A stretch of DNA of 12,788 nucleotides from Paraktedonobacter sp039923935. Lineage in GTDB: Bacteria; Chloroflexota; Ktedonobacteria; Ktedonobacterales; Ktedonobacteraceae. Positions 7,774-12,788 of the stretch are shown one piece after another; position 1 is the stretch's first letter, and every line of letters begins with the position of its first letter. Both the position numbers and the translations under genes were made by a program. The notes below the pieces were generated by a model. The model had not been told where the DNA came from. It worked only from the letters and a program-made list of their open reading frames with translations, and ran no database searches. The stretch covers positions 1-12,788 of the forward strand of contig JBDTBU010000270.1 in assembly GCA_039923935.1 (NCBI GenBank). Direction: 5' to 3'.

Positions 7774-10700
7774 ATGGACATAGGACAGCAATCAGAAGGA
7801 TCAGCGGTTGTCGAGTTTCTCAATGGCCCGCTTGCAGGCCAAACCATCCTTCTTTCGTCTTTGATCACGACCATTGGGCGGGATCGACAGAACGATATCG
7901 TTTTGCTCGATCAAACTATTTCCAGACAACATGCCCGTATTAGCTGGCAGGGTGGACAGTGGCTGCTTGAAAACCTCTCACAATCAAGTCATGTTGAGAT
8001 TGATCGGCAACGGACAGCACGGGGCATTCTGCAGCATAAGAGCACGGTCCATTTAGGGAAAGAGATCACCTTTATTTTTTCCATCCAGCAGCCAGTGCCA
8101 GTCTCACCAGCCCCGCTTTCCTCAATGGAATCAACTGTTGCCGTCGTGCTTGCAGAGGCCGTTTCCTCTGTTGTTTCGCAGAATTCGCCTTCGGGTACCG
8201 TTATTGTGAGAGCATCACCACTTGGCAGGTCATCGTTGCTAGTGAGCAGCAATATTCATAGCGAGTCGCAGACCCATATGCTGGATAAGCAGATTCTCAA
8301 TCTTGGGCGCGATTCTCAGAATGATATTGTTATCGCAGAACCGACCATTTCTGCGTGGCATGCACAAATTGTGCGTGAAGAGGAAAAGCTGTTTTTTGTA
8401 CATCCGCATCCTTCCCGTAGAGGAACGCTGAATGGTGTGTGGTATCATGGACAGCGTATTCGTGGAGATCAGGTGTTCCGTAAGCAATTAGTGCAGGGGG
8501 ATACCTTTCGTATTGGCGATGAGCATGGAACGCTGATTACCCTTATCTATGATGATGGCTCAGGCACATCCCTCCAGGAAGCGCTTCCCGCGCTGCAACC
8601 TATCCCTTTGACGGGTGAAAACCTCACCATTGGACGCGTTTCTGACAATGCGGTTGTCTTGAATCATCCACAAGTCTCAGCACGGCACGCCTTCCTCGAA
8701 AAAGTGAGTGGTGGCTATCGTATCACCGATACCAACAGTACGAATCGTGTTTATGTGAATGGTCAACCAACGACTACCCAACTTTTGCATACCGGCGATG
8801 AGATTCGTATAGGGCCATATCGCCTGACCTACACGGGCACCGAACTGAGGCAATATAACGAGAGCAGCCATATCCGCATCGACGCGCTACACCTAAAAAA
8901 AACCGGGAATAACCAGACCATTCTGTTGAATGACATCTCGTTGGTCATTCCGCCGCGCTCATTTGTCGCGCTAGTCGGCGGTTCTGGGGCTGGCAAATCT
9001 ACGTTGATGGATGCGCTCAATGGTCAGCGTCCCGCGCAGGAGGGTACAGTCTTCTATAATGGTGCGGACTACTATCGCAATCTGGCTGCCTTCAATACCC
9101 AGCTTGGTTATGTTCCCCAGGACGATATTGTCCATCGCGAGCTAACCGTCGAGCGTGCGCTCTACTATGCGGCCCGCTTGCGCCTGCCCAGCGACTTTAC
9201 CCGCGAACAGATTCAGTGGCGTATTGATGAGGTGCTTGAGGATGTGGAGATGACTGACCGGCGTGACCTACTTGTGAATAAACTCTCCGGCGGTCAGCGC
9301 AAACGTGTCTCAATCGCGCTCGAATTATTGGCGAATCCTAGCGTCTTCTTTCTCGATGAACCTACTTCTGGACTTGATCCCGGTTTGGATCGTAAAATGA
9401 TGTTCCTCTTGCGCCGATTGGCTGATAAGGGACACACGGTCATTCTGGTGACACATGCGACCAATAACATTAATTCTTGTGATTACGTGTGTTTTCTGGC
9501 CCAAGGAGGCCGCTTGGCTTATTTTGGTCCGCCTAATGCTGCGAAGGTGTTTTTTGAGAAGACAGACTTCGCAGAAATTTATAGCACACTTGAGGCAACA
9601 AGGGAGCAGCCAGATATCCCGGCGCAAGCAGAAACACGGTTTCTCGCCTCGCCCGATTTTCAGCGGTATGTCTCCGCGCCTCTGAGTGAAGGACAGGCCC
9701 AGCAGGCCAGGCAGCCAGAAGGAGAGCAAAAGCGGCGCAAGGTTCGAGCTGGACATGGTTGGTCACAGTTTCTTCTGCTCTCGGCACGTTACCTGGAATT
9801 GCTGAAAAACGACGTAGGCAATTTGCTTATCTTGCTTTTACAAGCTCCGGTTATCGCTGTGATGTTAGTCCTGATGGTGCGCTTCGAGATAGGGGCCGGG
9901 ATTTTTAATGCTGATCAGCTTGTTCAGTGTCGCACCCAAATTTTAACCTCTACTGGTCCACTGGCCCTTCCCCAGGCGAATCAGAGCGAGACTATTGGGT
10001 GTCCACAAGTCCTCAACTTTCTGAAGAGCGATGTGAGCGGTCAGGCATATGCGCGGCTCAGTGGCGGCGTGCAACATGCGCTGCAGAATTTTCTCCTGCC
10101 GGGACCGGGGGCAGATGCTCAGAAGGTGCTGTTTATTATGGCCTTTGCCACAGTGCTGTTTGGGTGCATTAATGGGGCGCGTGAGATCGTCAAAGAGGCG
10201 GCAATTTATCGACGTGAACGCGCAGTCAATCTGGGCATTCTCCCGTACATGTTCTCGAAAATTGCAGTCCTGGGTATCCTCTGTCTCTTCCAGAGCGCGG
10301 TGCTTACCTTTGTGGTTGAGATAGGCGAGCCGCTACATCAGGGGATTTTCCTCTCGCCTCTGCTAGAGACCTATATCACGTTGAGCCTGACCTCGCTGAC
10401 TGGCTTGCTGATCGGTCTGGCCGTTTCGGCGATTGCTCCCAATACTGATCGAGCTATCAGCTTTGTGCCCATTATTCTCATTCCACAGGTGATTTTTTCA
10501 GGGGCGATTATTCCACTCAAAGACGGGTTGACCCAGTTTTTGGCGATGATCTTCCCAACACGTTGGGCTATGGCTGCACTTGGCTCTTCTATTGGTCTGC
10601 ATGCTGACAAAATCGGCGGTGATCGACTGTTTGGGAGCGACTCTACCTATCATGGCACCCTCTTCTCCATTTATAGCCAGACCGATGCTACCCAGCGTCT

Positions 10701-10791
10701 TGTGCTAAGCTGGCTTGCGTTGGTTGCGATTATTCTTGGATTGATGATCGTGACTGGGCTTTTTCTGAAGCGGAAGGATGCCAGAGACTGA
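7774..10791 (+). CDS. Triple-FHA-domain ABCG-type ABC exporter (Rv1747-like)
   Basis: 1005 residues from ATG 7774. An earlier in-frame ATG at 7705 would add 23 non-conserved-looking residues and lacks a ribosome site; the 7774 site is also weak. Three phospho-Thr-binding FHA domains come first: FHA1 (G35-R36, S50, H53), FHA2 (G178-R179, S193, H196) and FHA3 (G287-R288, S302, H305, N324). Then an ABC ATPase: Walker A 402-409 (GGSGAGKS), signature LSGGQ 504-508, Walker B D528-E529, switch H561. The C-terminus is an ABC2-type permease with six membrane helices near 684-703, 785-805, 830-850, 867-888, 894-915 and 976-998, and a Cys-containing outer loop after the first. The ATPase-then-permease order and the GAREIVKE...IYRRER motif after helix 2 are ABCG-type. 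It is a half transporter that should dimerise. The substrate is unknown; Rv1747 exports cell-envelope material. The downstream Ser/Thr kinase is the likely FHA partner. Confidence 0.93.
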   Translation: MDIGQQSEGSAVVEFLNGPLAGQTILLSSLITTIGRDRQNDIVLLDQTISRQHARISWQGGQWLLENLSQSSHVEIDRQRTARGILQHKSTVHLGKEITFIFSIQQPVPVSPAPLSSMESTVAVVLAEAVSSVVSQNSPSGTVIVRASPLGRSSLLVSSNIHSESQTHMLDKQILNLGRDSQNDIVIAEPTISAWHAQIVREEEKLFFVHPHPSRRGTLNGVWYHGQRIRGDQVFRKQLVQGDTFRIGDEHGTLITLIYDDGSGTSLQEALPALQPIPLTGENLTIGRVSDNAVVLNHPQVSARHAFLEKVSGGYRITDTNSTNRVYVNGQPTTTQLLHTGDEIRIGPYRLTYTGTELRQYNESSHIRIDALHLKKTGNNQTILLNDISLVIPPRSFVALVGGSGAGKSTLMDALNGQRPAQEGTVFYNGADYYRNLAAFNTQLGYVPQDDIVHRELTVERALYYAARLRLPSDFTREQIQWRIDEVLEDVEMTDRRDLLVNKLSGGQRKRVSIALELLANPSVFFLDEPTSGLDPGLDRKMMFLLRRLADKGHTVILVTHATNNINSCDYVCFLAQGGRLAYFGPPNAAKVFFEKTDFAEIYSTLEATREQPDIPAQAETRFLASPDFQRYVSAPLSEGQAQQARQPEGEQKRRKVRAGHGWSQFLLLSARYLELLKNDVGNLLILLLQAPVIAVMLVLMVRFEIGAGIFNADQLVQCRTQILTSTGPLALPQANQSETIGCPQVLNFLKSDVSGQAYARLSGGVQHALQNFLLPGPGADAQKVLFIMAFATVLFGCINGAREIVKEAAIYRRERAVNLGILPYMFSKIAVLGILCLFQSAVLTFVVEIGEPLHQGIFLSPLLETYITLSLTSLTGLLIGLAVSAIAPNTDRAISFVPIILIPQVIFSGAIIPLKDGLTQFLAMIFPTRWAMAALGSSIGLHADKIGGDRLFGSDSTYHGTLFSIYSQTDATQRLVLSWLALVAIILGLMIVTGLFLKRKDARD

Positions 10792-10816
10792 GACATGCAT
10801 AATCCGTTATTCCAGT

Positions 10817-10860
10817 GAGCATAGTTCTTCCATCCCATAGAGTTTTCAAGTTCTATGCTC
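10817..10860. repeat. Inverted repeat in the gap between exporter and kinase genes
   Basis: GAGCATAG (10817-10824) pairs with CTATGCTC (10853-10860). An alternative overlapping hairpin pairs CATAGA (10836-10841) with TCTATG (10852-10857), extended inward by G-U and A-U pairs. The two structures share the right arm and are mutually exclusive. No T-run follows. It may be an attenuating or 3'-end structure of the exporter mRNA; function is not shown. The rest of the 117-base gap holds no convincing promoter. Confidence 0.4.
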
Positions 10861-10898
10861 TACCTATCTGTTATCCATAAAGAATGAGAAGAAAGTTT

Positions 10899-10906
10899 GA
10901 GGTGAG
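10899..10906 (+). promoter_or_regulatory. Ribosome binding site of the kinase gene
   Basis: GAGGTGAG stands just before ATG 10909 (4 bases after the GAGGTG core) and fixes that start. Confidence 0.6.
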
Positions 10907-10908
10907 AC

Positions 10909-12687
10909 ATGCCAATAGAAGAACTCCAGGGTGGTCGTTATCGCTATATCCGTTTGCTTGGCATGGGTGGTATGGGCGAAGTGTACCTGATGCAAGATAC
11001 GCGTGTGAGCAGACAAGTGGGGGTTAAGGTTATACGCTCAGAAGGTGCTGCTTATTCTGCACATGATACTGCAAGCGATGCAGCACGCCTTTTCCAACGC
11101 GAGGCAAAGGCGATTGCTGCGCTCGAACACCCAAATATCTTGCCACTCTACGACTTTGGTGAGGAAACGCACGATGATGCAACGCTTAGTTATATGGTCA
11201 TGCCATTTTGTCCCGATGGCTCGCTTACCAGTTGGTTGAAACAGCGCGGAACTGCCAATCTGCTTCCACCACAAGACGTTGCAGATCTGCTTGAGCAAGC
11301 AGCGGAAGCCTTACAGTATGCGCACGATCAGCACATTATTCACCTGGACGTGAAACCCTCGAATTTTCTTCTGCGCAGCAATAAAAAGAACCCGCAGCAT
11401 CCAACCCTGTTGCTTGCGGACTTTGGCATTGCACGCAGTTCTACGACTGTTTCCAGTGCTAGCCGAGTTATTCGTGGTACACCCACTGCTATGGCCCCTG
11501 AACAGTGGAGCAGCACCCCAGTTCCTGCTAGCGATCAGTACGCCTTGGCTGTTATGGTCTACGAATTATTGACAGGTCGTCCGCCTTTTAGCGGGAGCAT
11601 GGAACAGTTGATGTATCAGCATTTCAAGACTCAGCCGCCTGCTCCCAATACATTTAACCCACACTTGTCTACTGCTCTCGGTCTGGTCCTTGCTCGTGCC
11701 CTGGCAAAGGAGCCGGCAGAGCGTTTTCCTTCTATCGCGGACTTTGCCAGTGCCTTTGCTGAGGTTGCACATCAATCTGCTCAGCCGCCTGAACAAGCGA
11801 ATGCGGACGACTATGTCACCTTGACTATCAGCCGTACCGAAACAGAAGTTGGTCTCAATCGCTTGCAGACCATTCCAAGTGATGACCAGATACATCTGAC
11901 CATCCCAAAAGATGTGCCGGATGGTCAGGTATTTCCGTTAGCAAATCCACTATCGTCTGAGTCAGACAAAGCAGCTTTTGTGGCTATTGCCGTTCAGCCT
12001 TCAAACGAAACTCCAGTGGTGAAAGCGATTGCACGCGATGAGCAAGCGCCTGATACCCCACATCATAATATCCAACAACCTGTGCAGTTTGGCTCTGAAC
12101 ATAATCTCCCAACGCTTGCAATCACCGAAACAAAGGAGCCGGTGACTGGTAAGCCCTTACCAAACCCTGCGCAGGCACCCTCCCGGCGTTTTGGGCTGTT
12201 AGCGTTTGTTGCATTACTCGTGGTTCTGTTGCTGGTAGGAGGTTCGATCTTCGCTTATAGGAGTTATCGACCTACGAGTTCCGGTCAACATGTAACCGCT
12301 ACAACCATCGTGAAGCTAAGCCCAACACCCACTGCAACACCATTACCTGGCCTTTTTATTGCAGGTACTTATAATGGATCTATGGCAGATCAGACCACAG
12401 GGCGAACAACATCGGTAACTGTTCTCATTGTGCAGAACAATGGATCTGGTGTTATACAGGGATCGTTGACGTTCAAATCCTCCAATCAGGGAGTATTCAC
12501 GTTGCATGGTACTGTTGATCTCCAGGGAAATTTTGCCTTTACTGTGCAGCAGCCAGCAGGCCAGACACCTCTCTACATGCATGGTGCGGTCCAACGAGGG
12601 GTCTACTTGCACGGGAATTATTGCTCCAGTAGCACCAGCTCCTGCTCAGCAGATACAGGCTATTTCACCGTTGGACCAAAGTTTTAG
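10909..12687 (+). CDS. Transmembrane Ser/Thr protein kinase with small ectodomain
   Basis: 592 residues. The N-terminal PknB-type kinase domain covers about 11-285: glycine loop GMGGMG at 18-23, ATP-anchoring K40 (VGVKVI), catalytic loop H145-L-D147 with K149 and N152, D171-F-G, and A196-P-E. All residues needed for catalysis are present, so it should be active. The catalytic loop reads HLD instead of HRD, which makes it a non-RD kinase that may not depend on activation-loop phosphorylation, although the loop is rich in Ser/Thr. A ~140-residue variable linker leads to one membrane helix at about 430-452, then a Thr/Pro-rich stalk (SPTPTATPLP) and a ~110-residue beta-rich ectodomain with two closely spaced Cys near its end. 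The kinase faces the cytoplasm and the ectodomain the outside, suggesting a sensor. Its position 117 bases downstream of the FHA-ABC exporter, on the same strand, suggests it phosphorylates that exporter or itself to recruit it. Confidence 0.93.
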   Translation: MPIEELQGGRYRYIRLLGMGGMGEVYLMQDTRVSRQVGVKVIRSEGAAYSAHDTASDAARLFQREAKAIAALEHPNILPLYDFGEETHDDATLSYMVMPFCPDGSLTSWLKQRGTANLLPPQDVADLLEQAAEALQYAHDQHIIHLDVKPSNFLLRSNKKNPQHPTLLLADFGIARSSTTVSSASRVIRGTPTAMAPEQWSSTPVPASDQYALAVMVYELLTGRPPFSGSMEQLMYQHFKTQPPAPNTFNPHLSTALGLVLARALAKEPAERFPSIADFASAFAEVAHQSAQPPEQANADDYVTLTISRTETEVGLNRLQTIPSDDQIHLTIPKDVPDGQVFPLANPLSSESDKAAFVAIAVQPSNETPVVKAIARDEQAPDTPHHNIQQPVQFGSEHNLPTLAITETKEPVTGKPLPNPAQAPSRRFGLLAFVALLVVLLLVGGSIFAYRSYRPTSSGQHVTATTIVKLSPTPTATPLPGLFIAGTYNGSMADQTTGRTTSVTVLIVQNNGSGVIQGSLTFKSSNQGVFTLHGTVDLQGNFAFTVQQPAGQTPLYMHGAVQRGVYLHGNYCSSSTSSCSADTGYFTVGPKF

Positions 12688-12697
12688 CAGAGCAGAG

Positions 12698-12788
12698 ATG
12701 ACCTTGCATCTGTTCGACTTCGTGATCGATGGTACACACGATGCTGCCGAAAAACGGCACGCTATGCAGTTGAAAAGTACGAATTTGA
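12698..12788 (+). CDS. Possible start of a downstream gene (3' truncated)
   Basis: An ATG 10 bases after the kinase stop opens a frame of 30 codons running off the window (MTLHLFDFVIDGTHDAAEKR...). The upstream AGAGCAGAG is only a weak ribosome site. It is a doubtful call because another + frame and one - frame are also open over this short stretch, and a - strand gene end is possible. No family is recognised. Confidence 0.22.
   Translation, partial: MTLHLFDFVIDGTHDAAEKRHAMQLKSTNL

Noticed and set aside
10789..10830. TGA read-through at the end of the FHA-ABC exporter gene
   Set aside because: The extension (about 11 residues) has no recognisable content, and the protein already ends naturally after the last membrane helix with a basic tail.
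10845..10873. Sigma70-type promoter for the kinase gene in the intergenic gap
   Set aside because: TTCAAG has no -10-like partner at 16-18 bases, so co-transcription with the exporter is at least as likely.
12698..12776. Hairpins after the kinase gene (AGATG/CATCT and TGCCG/CGGCA) as terminators
   Set aside because: Stems are only 5 bp and no T-run follows; they are expected by chance and may lie inside a downstream gene.

Overview
The window looks like chromosomal DNA of a Ktedonobacteria-type Chloroflexota bacterium. This is an inference from the gene mix: an F420-type luciferase-like oxidoreductase, a selenocysteine tRNA, an FHA-domain/ABC-transporter fusion, and a membrane Ser/Thr kinase with a Thr/Pro-rich linker and a small ectodomain. 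No marker gene fixes the taxon. All genes are bacterial in form, and no insertion sequence, CRISPR array or rRNA was seen.

Left part (1-6063, + strand): the 3' end of an operon that I read as the tail of a phage-defence (restriction-type) locus. A gene truncated by the window edge (337 residues visible) is followed after 3 bases by a giant 1681-residue protein. That protein has a HerA/FtsK-like ATPase at its C-terminus and a PD-(D/E)XK-nuclease-like motif before it. Size, architecture and last-gene position resemble the large ATPases of DNA-modification-associated systems (DptH/DndH of phosphorothioation-dependent restriction, or the MAD8-type ATPase of MADS). The modification and other effector genes, if present, lie upstream of the window. 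A 16-bp perfect hairpin follows the operon.

Middle part (6064-7773): a convergent LLM-class F420-dependent oxidoreductase (- strand), a perfect 21-bp inverted repeat, and a selC tRNA-Sec (- strand) with encoded CCA and a plausible promoter. The tRNA implies that the organism makes selenoproteins, although none is in the window.

Right part (7774-12687, + strand): a three-FHA-domain ABCG-type exporter, then a transmembrane Ser/Thr kinase 117 bases downstream. The pair parallels the mycobacterial PknF/Rv1747 pair, in which a kinase phosphorylates an FHA-ABC exporter that recognises phospho-Thr. The last 100 bases may hold the start of another + strand gene, but this is weak.

The strongest candidates for a less-described system are the two-gene defence tail on the left and the kinase/FHA-ABC signalling-export pair on the right.
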